Positions 53,329 to 61,952 of a DNA stretch of 64,000 bases are shown one piece after another. The position numbers and the translations under genes are program-made. Source of the DNA: Bradyrhizobium sp. SSBR45G (lineage in GTDB: Bacteria > Pseudomonadota > Alphaproteobacteria > Rhizobiales > Xanthobacteraceae); the NCBI RefSeq assembly GCF_030159255.1, contig NZ_BSCT01000020.1, positions 83,704 through 147,703 of the forward strand, written 5' to 3'. How positions within the stretch are numbered: the stretch's first letter is position 1; every line of letters begins with the position of its first letter. The notes below the pieces were generated by a model, which saw only the letters and a program-made list of their open reading frames with translations, ran no database searches and had not been told where the DNA came from.

Positions 53329-54180
53329 ATGCCAAATTCCTCCGACAAGCCGGAATCGAAGCGTCTCCGTGCGCTGCCGATCCCCCAGGGCATTTCAGAC
53401 CTGCCCGTTTTCACGCCGGACTCGTCGATCGCGTCCGACGTGATTCCGTCGGCGAATTTCGGCGAGCGCAAGGGCGGCCGGCAGCCGGACATGATCATCC
53501 TGCACTACACCGGCATGCCGGACGTCGAGGGCGCGATCACCAAGCTGTGCACCGCCGGCACCGAGGTGTCGGCCCACTATATCGTGCTCGAGGACGGACG
53601 GATCGTGCAATGCGTGCCCGAGGCGCTGCGCGCCTGGCACGCGGGCCTCTCCTCCTGGGGCGGTGACGAGGACATCAATTCCTGCTCGATCGGCGTCGAG
53701 ATCGTCAATCGCGGCCACGACTGGGGCTATCCGGATTTTCCCCCGCGGCAGATCGCCGCCGTTATCGCCCTGTGCCGCGGCATCATGCTCCGCCGCAACG
53801 TTCCGGCGCATCGCGTGCTCGGTCATTCCGACGTCGCGCCCTCGCGCAAGAAGGATCCCGGTGAGAAGTTTCCCTGGCACTCCCTGGCCAATTCCGGAGT
53901 CGGCCATTGGGTGCAGCCGGCGGCCATCACCAAGGGCGAGACACTGAAGCTCGGCAGCATCGGCGACGACGTCAAGGGCCTGCAGAAGGCGCTTGCCAAA
54001 TATGGCTATGGCGTGCCGATCACGGGCAAGTTCGACGGCCTTACCATGGAGGTCGTCACCGCGTTCCAGCGGCACTTCCGTCCCGAACGGATCGACGGCA
54101 TCGCCGACCGATCCACCTTGTGGACGCTGCATGCGTTGCTGACGAGCCTGCCGGCGGACGACACCGCTCCGCGGGTCTGA
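53329..54180 (+). CDS. N-acetylmuramoyl-L-alanine amidase (AmpD-like) with peptidoglycan-binding domain
   Basis: 283 residues. Amidase_2 domain (about 50-190): zinc ligands H59 in IILHYTGM, H166 in VLGHSDVAPSRK and D176 in DPGEKF; AHYIVLEDGRIVQ matches family sequence. A PG_binding_1 domain follows (about 205-272; GDDVKGLQKALAKYGYGVPI, GKFDGLTMEVVTAFQRHF). No signal peptide is visible at the chosen ATG, as in cytoplasmic AmpD, although the binding domain is more usual in exported amidases. It cleaves the lactyl-peptide bond of muropeptides. Converges with the sigma-factor gene, four bases between stops. Confidence 0.9.
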   Translation: MPNSSDKPESKRLRALPIPQGISDLPVFTPDSSIASDVIPSANFGERKGGRQPDMIILHYTGMPDVEGAITKLCTAGTEVSAHYIVLEDGRIVQCVPEALRAWHAGLSSWGGDEDINSCSIGVEIVNRGHDWGYPDFPPRQIAAVIALCRGIMLRRNVPAHRVLGHSDVAPSRKKDPGEKFPWHSLANSGVGHWVQPAAITKGETLKLGSIGDDVKGLQKALAKYGYGVPITGKFDGLTMEVVTAFQRHFRPERIDGIADRSTLWTLHALLTSLPADDTAPRV

Positions 54181-54184
54181 GCGA

Positions 54185-55438
54185 TCACGCCTGCGCATCG
54201 AGCTCGGCGAGTCGGCGCGCGTAGAGCCGCTTGAGCGGCGCGAGCTGCGTCGCTTCGCTCGCCATGCGATAGGCTGCGCGCGCCTCCTCGCGCCGATCGA
54301 GCCGCCGCAGCAGATCCGCACGCACCGCTGGCAGCAGGTCATACTGCTTCAAGCCGCCGCGAGCGGCCAGCGAATCGACCAGCGCGAGCGCCCGCGCCGC
54401 GCCGTCGACCATCGCGACCGCGGCCGCATGGTTGAGCTCGATGACGGGCGATGGCGCGATCCGCAGCAGCACCTCGTAGAGGCCGGCGATCTGGCGCCAG
54501 TCCGTCTGCTCGTAGCTCGGCGCCTGGGCGTGCAGCGCGGCGATCGCCGCCTGAACCGTGTAGGGCTGCGGCCGTCCTTTAGCGCTGAGCGCCTGTTCGA
54601 CCAGCGCGAGCCCTTCGGCGATCTGCTCCCGATTCCACGTGGAGCGATCCTGCTCCTCCAGCAGGACGATGTCGCCGGACGCAGTCGTGCGCCCGGGCCG
54701 GCGCGCATCGTGCAACAGCATCAAGGCGAGCAGGCCCTTGATGTCGCGCGCCTCCGGCATCAGCGCAAGCAGCAGCCGGCCGAGCCGGATCGCCTCGCGC
54801 GCGAAATCCTGGCGGATCAGTTCCGGACCGGAGGTCGCAAGATAGCCTTCGGTGAATACGAGATAGATGACGGTCAGCACACCACGCAGGCGCTCGTCGA
54901 GAGCCTCGCGCCCCGGCACCTCGTAGGGAATGCCGGCGAGACGGATCTTCTGTTTGGCACGCACCAGACGCTGCGCCATCGCGTCCTCGGTGGCGAGGAA
55001 GGCGCGGGCAATTTCGGCGGTCGTTAGCCCGCAGACGGTGCGCAGCGTCAGCGCCACCTGCACCTCCGGCGCGAACGCCGGATGGCAGCAGGTGCAGATC
55101 AGCCGCAGCATGTCGTCGTCGAGATCGGCCGGCGCGTCGGTGTCATCGCTCGCGGCATCGCGCTCGATCGCATGCACGATCTCCTGCTGCTTGTCGCGGA
55201 AGCTGCTGTTGCGCCGGATACGATCGATCGCCTTGTTGCGCGCGACATTGACCAGCCATGCCCGCGGATTGGCGGGGGCCTCCAGCCCCCGCCATTTGAG
55301 CAGCGCCGCCGCGAACGCATCCTGCAGCACGTCCTCGGCCAGATCGAAGTCACCGACCAGCCGGATCAAGGTCGCGAGCGCGCGGCCGGCTTCGTTGCGG
55401 AACACCTTGTCGATCGCCTCTGGCGTCATCGGTGACAT
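54185..55438 (-). CDS. ECF-family RNA polymerase sigma factor with long C-terminal extension
   Basis: 417 residues from the ATG at 55438 (an ATG at 55429 is alternative). Sigma2 (about 10-80) contains GDFDLAEDVLQDAFAAALLKW and PRAWLVNVARNKAIDRIRR. Sigma4 (about 120-180) contains LTTAEIARAFLATEDAMAQR followed by LVRAKQKI. Beyond about 190 is a ~220-residue helical extension (DUF6596-type) including FTEGYLATSGP and LNHAAAVAMVDG. This SigJ-like class is typically encoded with a YCII/DGPF protein, as here (23 bases downstream of that stop). No anti-sigma gene is next to it; the extension may do that job. Confidence 0.93.
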   Translation of the reverse strand: MSPMTPEAIDKVFRNEAGRALATLIRLVGDFDLAEDVLQDAFAAALLKWRGLEAPANPRAWLVNVARNKAIDRIRRNSSFRDKQQEIVHAIERDAASDDTDAPADLDDDMLRLICTCCHPAFAPEVQVALTLRTVCGLTTAEIARAFLATEDAMAQRLVRAKQKIRLAGIPYEVPGREALDERLRGVLTVIYLVFTEGYLATSGPELIRQDFAREAIRLGRLLLALMPEARDIKGLLALMLLHDARRPGRTTASGDIVLLEEQDRSTWNREQIAEGLALVEQALSAKGRPQPYTVQAAIAALHAQAPSYEQTDWRQIAGLYEVLLRIAPSPVIELNHAAAVAMVDGAARALALVDSLAARGGLKQYDLLPAVRADLLRRLDRREEARAAYRMASEATQLAPLKRLYARRLAELDAQA

Positions 55439-55461
55439 TCTCCCGGCCGGTGACGCTGGCC

Positions 55462-55815
55462 TCAATGATCGTACTGCCAGATCGGCCGAACCTCGATCGA
55501 GCCAAGCCGGGCGCTGGGAATGCGGGCGGCAATGCCGATGGCCTCGTCGAGATTCTTGGCCTCGATCAGATAATAGCCGCCGAGCTGCTCGCGCGTTTCC
55601 GCAAATGGGCCGTCGGTCGTGAGGATCTTGCCGTCCCGCACACGTACGGTGGTTGCCGTCGTGGTCGGCTGTAGCCGGTCGCCGCCCTTGTAGTTGCCAC
55701 TCGAGATGATCGACTGGGTGAAGGCCTGATATTCCGGGCTCATCGTCTGCCCGGGAGTGGCTTCGATCTTCGCGTATTCGGCCTCGTTCTGATAGATCAT
55801 CAGCAGATATTGCAT
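55462..55815 (-). CDS. YCII-related (DGPF/PhnB-like) protein, sigma-factor partner
   Basis: 117 residues. Starts MQYLLMIYQNEAEYAKIEAT from an ATG with an AGAGGAG ribosome site. Contains the family motif TTDGPFAETREQLGGYYLIE and the AIGIAARIPSARLGSIEVRP end block. YCII-related proteins have a ferredoxin-like fold with a possible His/Asp active site and are commonly the first gene before an ECF sigma factor of this class. It probably senses or processes a small molecule, but that is not established. Forms an operon with the sigma gene. Confidence 0.9.
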   Translation of the reverse strand: MQYLLMIYQNEAEYAKIEATPGQTMSPEYQAFTQSIISSGNYKGGDRLQPTTTATTVRVRDGKILTTDGPFAETREQLGGYYLIEAKNLDEAIGIAARIPSARLGSIEVRPIWQYDH

Positions 55816-55951
55816 CGGTTGCTCCTCTCTTCGGCGGGTTCGCCGACATCCAGTCGAACGGCGTGGACACGGAACGACAACCGCAGGATAATATTTTTTG
55901 CCGGCGCGGCGATGGCTTGACGTGCTGGTCGATAAGCCCCATTCAGGCCGC

Positions 55952-56399
55952 ATCAGTCGGCCGGACGGCCGCTCCGGCAGGTGCCGAAAGGCCGCAGGGG
56001 AGGAAAGTCCGGGCTCCATCGACATGCGGTGCCGGATAACGTCCGGCGGGGGCGACCCCAGGGACAGTGCCACAGAGAACGAACCGCCCGCCTCCGCCCT
56101 CACGGGCTTCGGCGCGGTAAGGGTGAAAAGGTGCGGTAAGAGCGCACCGCGGGGCCGGCAACGGAACCGGCATGGTAAACCCCACCGGGAGCAAAACCGA
56201 ATAGGGACGGCCACGCGGAGACAATCGCCGAGGCAGATGATGCCAACGTGATGACGTCCGCGGGAGCGATGTCAGGCTCGCCGTCCGGGTAGGTTGCCCG
56301 AGGTCTCGCGCAAGCGCGATCCCAGAGGAATGGCCGTCACGTATCGTCATGCGCAAGTATGGCGGTGCCCTACAGAACCCGGCTTACAGGCCGGCTGAT
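55952..56399 (+). ncRNA. rnpB: RNase P RNA (bacterial class A)
   Basis: Catalytic RNA that matures tRNA 5' ends. The 5' conserved core GAGGAAAGTCCGGGCTCC is at about 56000-56017. The AGAGGAATGG block (near 56325) and ACAGAACCCGGCTTACAGG (56372-56390) are the 3' core. The two ends pair (55952-55962 with 56389-56399) to form P1, which sets the limits given; they are approximate. About 448 nt, within the class A range. TTGACG at 55917-55922 could be its -35 element. A strong terminator follows directly. Confidence 0.95.
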
Positions 56400-56406
56400 A
56401 TGTTCA

Positions 56407-56446
56407 TGAGGGGCTCGACGCTCAAGCGTCGGGCCCCTCACCATTT
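56407..56446 (+). terminator. Rho-independent terminator after rnpB
   Basis: Fifteen-base arms (56407-56421 with 56426-56440, one G-U pair) with a four-base loop, followed by CCATTTT. It also lies just past the stop of the convergent ABC-transporter gene, so it may serve both. Confidence 0.9.
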
Positions 56447-56449
56447 TCA

Positions 56450-58267
56450 CTAGCCTGCGGCCGAGAGCTGGCCGAACTCGGTGGCCTGCCGCTCGAACAG
56501 GCTGCGATAGAGCCCGCCGGGCCGGCCGACGAGCGTGGCGTGGCTGCCCTGCTCGACGATGCGGCCGCGGTCGAACACCAGGATTCGGTCGAGGCTGCGC
56601 ACGGTCGCCAGACGATGCGCGATCACGATCGCCGTCCTGCCCTTCATCAGCCGCTCCATCGCCTCCTGGATCAGCGCCTCCGATTCCGAATCGAGGCTGG
56701 AAGTCGCCTCGTCCAGGATCAGCACGCGCGCGTCCGCCAGGAACGCCCGCGCAATCGCCACCCGCTGCCGCTCACCGCCCGACAGCTTCACTCCGCGCTC
56801 GCCGACCAGGGTGCCGTAGCCCTTGGGCAGGCGCGTGATGAACTCATGCGCATTCGCCAGCCGCGCCGCCTGCTCGATCTCGGCCTGGCTGGCGCCGGGC
56901 CGGCCATAGGCGATGTTCTCGGCCAGCGAGCGGTGGAACAGGATCGGCTCCTGCTGCACGATCGCGATCTGGCTGCGCAGCGAATCCTGTTTCGCATGGG
57001 CGATGTCCTGCCCGTCGATCAGGATCCGGCCGCCGCCGATGTCGTAGAGCCGCTGCACCAGCTTGACGAAGGTCGTCTTGCCGGAGCCGGAGCGCCCGAC
57101 GAGGCCGATCCGCTCGCCCGGCCGGATGTCCACCGACAGCCGGTCGTAGAGGGCGTTGCGATGGCCGCCATAGTGGAACGTCACCGCGTCGAACACGATG
57201 TGCCCGCCGGTCACCGCGATCGGCTTGGCATCCGCGGTATCGACGATGCCGATCGGCTCGCCATGGATCGCCACCAGTTCGTCCATGTCGTTGACCGCGC
57301 GCTGCAGGTTGTTGATGTGCATGCCGACGTCGCGCAGATAGGCATGGATGACGTAGTAGCTGGTCAGCACATAGGTGACGTCGCCCGGCGAAGCCTTGCC
57401 GGCCATCCACAGCAGCACGGCGCCGCCGATCACCGCCGAGCGCAGGCACAGCAGCACGCCGAGCTGCACGGCGGCCGTCGTGTTGTAGCGCAGCCAGGTG
57501 CGGTTGACGCGCCGGGACCAACGGTTGACGACGCGCATCAGCCGGCCGTCCTCGCGCGCCTCGGCGCCGAACGACTTCACTACCGCGTTGCAGCTCAGCG
57601 CATCCGCGAGCGTACCGCCGACCTTGGTGTCCCAGGCGTTGGAAATGCGCGCGGCAGGCGCAATGTAGCGGGTCGAGAACGCGACCGTCATCGCGACATA
57701 GACCACCGCCCCCAGCGCAATCACGCCGCCCAGCGCGCCCCAGTGCAGGCCGAGCAGCACCATCGAGCCGAGCAGCACCGACAGCGACGGCAGCAGCGCC
57801 AGCAGAATGGTGTCGTTGTAGAGGTCGAGCGCCCACATGCCCCTGGTGATCTTGCGCACGGTCGATCCGGCGAAGCTGTCGGCGTGCCAGTCGGTCGAGA
57901 ACCGCTGCACGCGCATGAAGGCATCGCGCGCGACATCCGACATGATGCGCAGCGTGAACGGCACGATCAGCTGCAGCCCGGACAGCCGCAGCACGATGGA
58001 TGCGAAGCCGAGCGCCACGATGGCGGCGAACGCCACCAGCGCACTATGCCGCGCGTCGGGATTGGCCGGACCCAGGGTCAGGGCGTCGACCAACTGGCCG
58101 GAGAACAGCGGCATGAACAGGTCGGCGGCGGTGGCGCCCAGCAGGGCGAACGCGATGCCCAGGGTCATGCGCGGCTGCTTCAGCCAGTGACGGAACACGA
58201 ACGGCATCACGACGCGGATGGCGGCGGGACGCTTGTCGGCCTTGAGGCCGGAGACGTTGACGGTCAT
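56450..58267 (-). CDS. MsbA-like ABC transporter, fused permease and ATPase
   Basis: 605 residues from the ATG at 58267. A six-helix ABC membrane domain (about 25-330) is followed by an NBD with Walker A GLVGRSGSGKTTFVKL, Q-loop VQQEPILFHRSL, signature VKLSGGERQRVAIARAFL, Walker B LILDEATSSLD and H-loop VIAHRLATVRSLD. It is a homodimeric half-exporter of the lipid/multidrug type. Substrate unknown. Single gene, convergent with rnpB. Confidence 0.92.
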   Translation of the reverse strand: MTVNVSGLKADKRPAAIRVVMPFVFRHWLKQPRMTLGIAFALLGATAADLFMPLFSGQLVDALTLGPANPDARHSALVAFAAIVALGFASIVLRLSGLQLIVPFTLRIMSDVARDAFMRVQRFSTDWHADSFAGSTVRKITRGMWALDLYNDTILLALLPSLSVLLGSMVLLGLHWGALGGVIALGAVVYVAMTVAFSTRYIAPAARISNAWDTKVGGTLADALSCNAVVKSFGAEAREDGRLMRVVNRWSRRVNRTWLRYNTTAAVQLGVLLCLRSAVIGGAVLLWMAGKASPGDVTYVLTSYYVIHAYLRDVGMHINNLQRAVNDMDELVAIHGEPIGIVDTADAKPIAVTGGHIVFDAVTFHYGGHRNALYDRLSVDIRPGERIGLVGRSGSGKTTFVKLVQRLYDIGGGRILIDGQDIAHAKQDSLRSQIAIVQQEPILFHRSLAENIAYGRPGASQAEIEQAARLANAHEFITRLPKGYGTLVGERGVKLSGGERQRVAIARAFLADARVLILDEATSSLDSESEALIQEAMERLMKGRTAIVIAHRLATVRSLDRILVFDRGRIVEQGSHATLVGRPGGLYRSLFERQATEFGQLSAAG

Positions 58268-58555
58268 GGCATCATCCGGCCGCGCTCGCAGCGCCAGCCG
58301 GCTCCAAATGAGGCAGACGCACACGCGGCGCGCGGTCTGCGAATGACTAATAGGGCTTTGGGAAGTCAGTCTTGGGGAAGACGGTGGTGGTGCTCAAAGC
58401 GAGCGAGCAAAGACCAGCACAGGCATCGATCGGGTGCATGCGATCTGCAGATGCGATGTTGTCATGCAAATCTCCCCGGTTCGAGCGACAATCCTGATTT
58501 CATACCAGCAACGGTATGATTTGGCAACCCGCGCGGCTCGCGCGGGCCGCTCACG

Positions 58556-60145
58556 TCAATGCGCGTCGCCGCCGCCCGCCATCGGCGAGCTCGGCTTGTT
58601 GAGCAGCATCACCATGAAGCTCAGCGCGATATAGAAGCAGGTCAGCATGAAGAACGCGTCGCCATAGCCCATCACGACGGCCTGGCGGTGCACGATCTGC
58701 GACAGCTGCTTCATCGCCATCAACGCGGAATCGCCCATGCCCTGCAGCTTCTGCTGCAGCATGTTGAGCGTCTCGACCGCGGTGGCGTTGCCCCAGGTCA
58801 CGCGCTCGTGCAGGCGGGTGATGTGCAGGTCGGTGCGGTCGTTGAGCACCTGGTTGATCACGGCGAGGCCGACGGCACCGCCGAGATTGCGCATCAGGTT
58901 GAACAGGCCTGAGGCGTTCTTGACGCGATCGGGCGCGAGCGTGCCGAGCGCAATGTTGTTGGTCGGCACCATCGCGCACATCATGCCGACGCCGCGCAGC
59001 ACCTGCGGCACGAACAGCTCCCAGAAATCGTAGTCGCGGGTGATCCCGGTCATCTGGTAGGAGCCGATCGCGAAGATGACGAGGCCGAACGCGATGATCA
59101 GGCGCATATCGACCTTCACCATCAGGCGGCCGACCACCGGCGCCATCAGGAACATGGTGACGCCGGAGACGAACATGGTCTCGCCGATCATCAGCGCGCT
59201 GTAGCCGCGGACCTCGGCGAGATAGCGCGGATAGATGTAGGTCAGGCCGTAGAGGCCGATGCCGATGCAGAACTGCAGCAGGCAGCCGACCGCGAAATTG
59301 CGGTCGCCGAACGTTCTGAGATCGACGATCGGCTCGTCGGCCGTCAGCACGCGCCAGAAGAAACAGACCGCAGAGACCACACAGACCGCGGCGCAGACCG
59401 CGACCGACGTGTCCTGCAGCCATTCGTGCAGCGGGCCTTCCTCCAGCACATATTCGAGCGAGCCGAGGAAACCCGCCATGAACAGCAGGCCCCACCAGTC
59501 GAAGCGGTCGAGCAGCGCGAAATTCGGCTGGTCGAAATCGACCAGCGCCAGCACGCCCGTGGTGATGATGACGCCAGGAACGATGTTGACGAAGAACAGC
59601 CAATGCCACGACATCGCATCGGTGATGTAGCCGCCGACCGTCGGCCCCACCGTCGGCGCCAACGTCGCGACGAGCCCGATGATCGGGCCGACGATGTGGA
59701 ACTTGGAGCGCGGGAACACCGTGTAGGCCGAGGCGAACACGGTCGGGATCATGCCTGCGCCGAGGAAGCCCTGCAGCGCGCGCCACAGGATCATCTGCTC
59801 GATCGAGGACGCGAAGCCGCACAGGAAGCTCGAGATCGTGAAGCCGGCCGCCGAGATCGCGAACAGCAGCCGCGTGCCGAGCGCGCGCGACAGGAAGCCG
59901 GACAGCGGGATCGCGATCACCTCGGCGATCAGATAGGCGGTCTGTACCCAGGAGACTTCGCTGGAGCTCGCCGACAGGCCGGCCTGGATCTCGCTGAGGG
60001 AGGCCGAGACGATCTGGATGTCCAGGATCGCCATGAACATCCCGAACACCATGATCAGGAACGCCACCAGCCGCCGCGGCGCGATGCGGTCCGACGGCGC
60101 CGCCGGCGCGCTCATGGTGGGGGTGGCTGTGGTGGCGGTGGCCAT
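58556..60145 (-). CDS. EmrB/QacA-type (DHA2) MFS multidrug efflux transporter
   Basis: 529 residues with about 14 transmembrane helices. The DHA2 motif DIQIVSASLSEIQAGLSAS lies in helix 1, and ALGTRLLFAISAAGFTISS follows the motif A loop; RALQGFLGAGMIP and TVGPTVGGYI (antiporter motif C) are also present. It pairs with the HlyD/EmrA-type adaptor encoded 235 bases upstream on the same strand, so together they form an EmrAB-TolC-like pump. The intervening gap holds a palindromic repeat. The TetR regulator is divergent at the head of the operon. Confidence 0.92.
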   Translation of the reverse strand: MATATTATPTMSAPAAPSDRIAPRRLVAFLIMVFGMFMAILDIQIVSASLSEIQAGLSASSSEVSWVQTAYLIAEVIAIPLSGFLSRALGTRLLFAISAAGFTISSFLCGFASSIEQMILWRALQGFLGAGMIPTVFASAYTVFPRSKFHIVGPIIGLVATLAPTVGPTVGGYITDAMSWHWLFFVNIVPGVIITTGVLALVDFDQPNFALLDRFDWWGLLFMAGFLGSLEYVLEEGPLHEWLQDTSVAVCAAVCVVSAVCFFWRVLTADEPIVDLRTFGDRNFAVGCLLQFCIGIGLYGLTYIYPRYLAEVRGYSALMIGETMFVSGVTMFLMAPVVGRLMVKVDMRLIIAFGLVIFAIGSYQMTGITRDYDFWELFVPQVLRGVGMMCAMVPTNNIALGTLAPDRVKNASGLFNLMRNLGGAVGLAVINQVLNDRTDLHITRLHERVTWGNATAVETLNMLQQKLQGMGDSALMAMKQLSQIVHRQAVVMGYGDAFFMLTCFYIALSFMVMLLNKPSSPMAGGGDAH

Positions 60146-60195
60146 GGCGTTGTTCTCTGTCGAGAGAGACAGGGCGGCCGCGACACCTTCGGTCT

Positions 60196-60298
60196 ACTCC
60201 CCTCCCCCCTGCGGGGAGGGGTCGGGGGTGGGGGTCCCCGGCGGCAGTGTCGCCCGGAGACCCCCCACCCCAACCCTCCCCCGCAAGGGGGGAGGGAG
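60196..60298. repeat. GC-rich palindromic intergenic repeat between the efflux genes
   Basis: Left arm CTCCCCTCCCCCCTGCGGGG (60197-60216) with its own inner palindrome and right arm about 60277-60298 form an inverted pair flanking GGTCGGGGGTGGGG / CCCCCCACCCC. Its RNA would fold very stably between the adaptor and transporter genes. I associate this CCTCCCC-CAAG-GGGGAGG family with many alphaproteobacterial genomes. Confidence 0.7.
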
Positions 60299-60380
60299 TT
60301 CACCGCCGATGCCGGAGCATCTTCATTCAACATCGCTGAGGAGCAGCGCGTCTGCGGCCCTCAGTCATTCGGCGAATTAA

Positions 60381-61763
60381 CTACTTCCCCTGCACCGTCG
60401 CCGGTGCGTCGAGGTCGGCGTCGTTGTCGGCATCCTTGGCGCCGTCGGTGGTGTTGACGGTGACGTAGACCGACATGCCGGCGCGCAGCAGGTTCTGCCG
60501 CGCCACGTCCTTCGGCACGAAGATGCGCACCGCAAGCCGCTGCACGATCTTGGTGAAGTTGCCGGTCGCATTATCCGGCGGCAGCAGGGTGAACACCGAG
60601 CCCGAGGCCGGCGAGATGCTGTCGACCACGCCCTTGAAGCTGCGCGCGCCATAGGCGTCGACCTTGATCGTCACCGGCTGGCCCGGACGGATACGCTTGA
60701 GCTGGGTTTCCTTGAAGTTCGCATCGATGAAGACATCGTCGAGCGGGACGACATTGCCGAGGCGCTGGCCGACCGCGACGAAATCGCCGGTGTTGACGAG
60801 ACGGTTGGAGAAGGTGCCGTCGACCGGCGCACGCACGGTGGCGAATTCGAGATCGCGCTCGGCCTTGGCGAGTGAGGTCTTGAGCTCGGCGAGCTGCGCC
60901 TGGGCCTCGGCCTGTTGCGCCTTCGTCACTTCGACATTGTCGCGCGCAGCATCGAACGCCGCGCGGGCGGCGCGGACCGCGGCCATGCCCTGATCGCGCG
61001 TGGCTTCCGACTGCTCGAAGGTCGCGTGCGAGGCAAAGCCCTTGCTGCTCAGCGCCTGCTGACGCTCATAGTCGAGACCGGCGCGCTTCATTGCCGCCTC
61101 GGAGGAGGTCAGGTTGGCCTCGGCCTGCTCCACCGCGCTCTGCTGCGCGGCGACCTGGCGGCCGATCCGCGCGATCGTCGCCTCCTGGGTGGCGATCTTG
61201 GTGCGCGCAGCGTCCACCGCGATCTTGTAGTCGCCGTCATCGATCCGGAAGACCACATCGCCCTTGCGCACGATCGAATTGTCGCGCGGCACGATCTCCT
61301 GGATGTGGCCGGCAACGCGGGCGCCGAGCATGGTGTTGTTGGCGCGAACATAGGAATCGTCGGTCGAGACCATGAAGCGGCCGACCATGACATAATGCGT
61401 GGCGTAGCTGGCGGCAGCGAGCGCCAGCAGCAGGCCGATGCCGGCGAGCACGCGCTTGCGCTTGCCGGACTTCGGCGGCTTGGCCGGAGCGGCCTGCGGC
61501 TTGTCGCCGGCGGGCGCGGCGGCCGGCGTGGCCACCGGCAGTTCGAGCGGCGCCTCGGTGGTGACGTCGGCTGTCGTGTCGGCCGCCTTGCTGTCGGCCG
61601 GCTTGCTGTCGGCCGGCTTGCTGTCGGCCGGCTTGCTGTCGGCCGGCTTGCGCTGAGCGGCGTCGTTGGCCTGCGGACGGGCCGCGTCGCGCTTCGCCTG
61701 GCTCGGCGCGTCCTCAGCATCCGGACGGCGTGCCCGCACCGCCTGTTCCCTCGCAGCCGCCAT
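60381..61763 (-). CDS. HlyD/EmrA-type membrane fusion protein of the efflux pump
   Basis: 460 residues. A long N-terminal cytoplasmic segment contains five S/K/P/A/D pentapeptide repeats, then one transmembrane helix (LAGIGLLLALAAASYATHYV). The periplasmic part has the biotinyl-lipoyl half AHIQEI-type strand GARVAGHIQEIVPRDNSIVR, a long coiled-coil hairpin (about 190-300) and the beta-barrel end with RAPVDGTFSNRLVNTGDFVA and RIRPGQPVTIKVDAYG. It bridges the inner-membrane transporter to an outer-membrane channel. First gene of the emr-like operon, under the twin operator. Confidence 0.93.
   Translation of the reverse strand: MAAAREQAVRARRPDAEDAPSQAKRDAARPQANDAAQRKPADSKPADSKPADSKPADSKAADTTADVTTEAPLELPVATPAAAPAGDKPQAAPAKPPKSGKRKRVLAGIGLLLALAAASYATHYVMVGRFMVSTDDSYVRANNTMLGARVAGHIQEIVPRDNSIVRKGDVVFRIDDGDYKIAVDAARTKIATQEATIARIGRQVAAQQSAVEQAEANLTSSEAAMKRAGLDYERQQALSSKGFASHATFEQSEATRDQGMAAVRAARAAFDAARDNVEVTKAQQAEAQAQLAELKTSLAKAERDLEFATVRAPVDGTFSNRLVNTGDFVAVGQRLGNVVPLDDVFIDANFKETQLKRIRPGQPVTIKVDAYGARSFKGVVDSISPASGSVFTLLPPDNATGNFTKIVQRLAVRIFVPKDVARQNLLRAGMSVYVTVNTTDGAKDADNDADLDAPATVQGK
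61576..61650. repeat. In-frame 15-bp tandem repeat in the EmrA-like gene
   Basis: Four exact copies of a 15-base unit (61591-61650) preceded by one copy with two changes (61576-61590). Each encodes the pentapeptide S-K-P-A-D. As units are multiples of three, slippage would change length without breaking the frame. Confidence 0.9.
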
Positions 61764-61813
61764 TTAGAGACTCCCACCCATGACAGCGGGGCCGCCCTGG
61801 CCCCGTGGATCCC

Positions 61814-61830
61814 GACCGAACCGTTCGGTC
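61814..61830. promoter_or_regulatory. Operator 1, TetR-type palindrome
   Basis: GACCGAAC-C-GTTCGGTC, eight-base perfect arms around one base, on the efflux-operon side. Identical core to operator 2, centre-to-centre distance 35 bases. Confidence 0.8.
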
Positions 61831-61845
61831 ATTTAGATATCTATC

Positions 61846-61868
61846 ATTGACCGAACCGTTCGGTCAAT
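61846..61868. promoter_or_regulatory. Operator 2, TetR-type palindrome overlapping divergent promoters
   Basis: A 23-base perfect palindrome, ATTGACCGAAC-C-GTTCGGTCAAT. Its outer TTGACC halves also fit -35 elements in both directions: plus strand TTGACC (61847) with TATGTG 17 bases on, and minus strand TTGACC (61866) with TAGATA 18 bases on. A regulator bound here would block both the tetR-like gene and the efflux operon. Confidence 0.75.
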
Positions 61869-61952
61869 ATATGTGTGCGCAGGTGCAACATAGACGGCCA
61901 CACACTGTCGTGAAGTTGCCTGGCGCGGATTTTTGGTGAACAGCCTGAACCA

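Noticed and set aside
61576..61650. CRISPR-like array suspicion from regular repeats
   Set aside because: Repeats are contiguous, 15 bp, in frame inside a gene and have no spacers. No CRISPR array or cas gene was seen.
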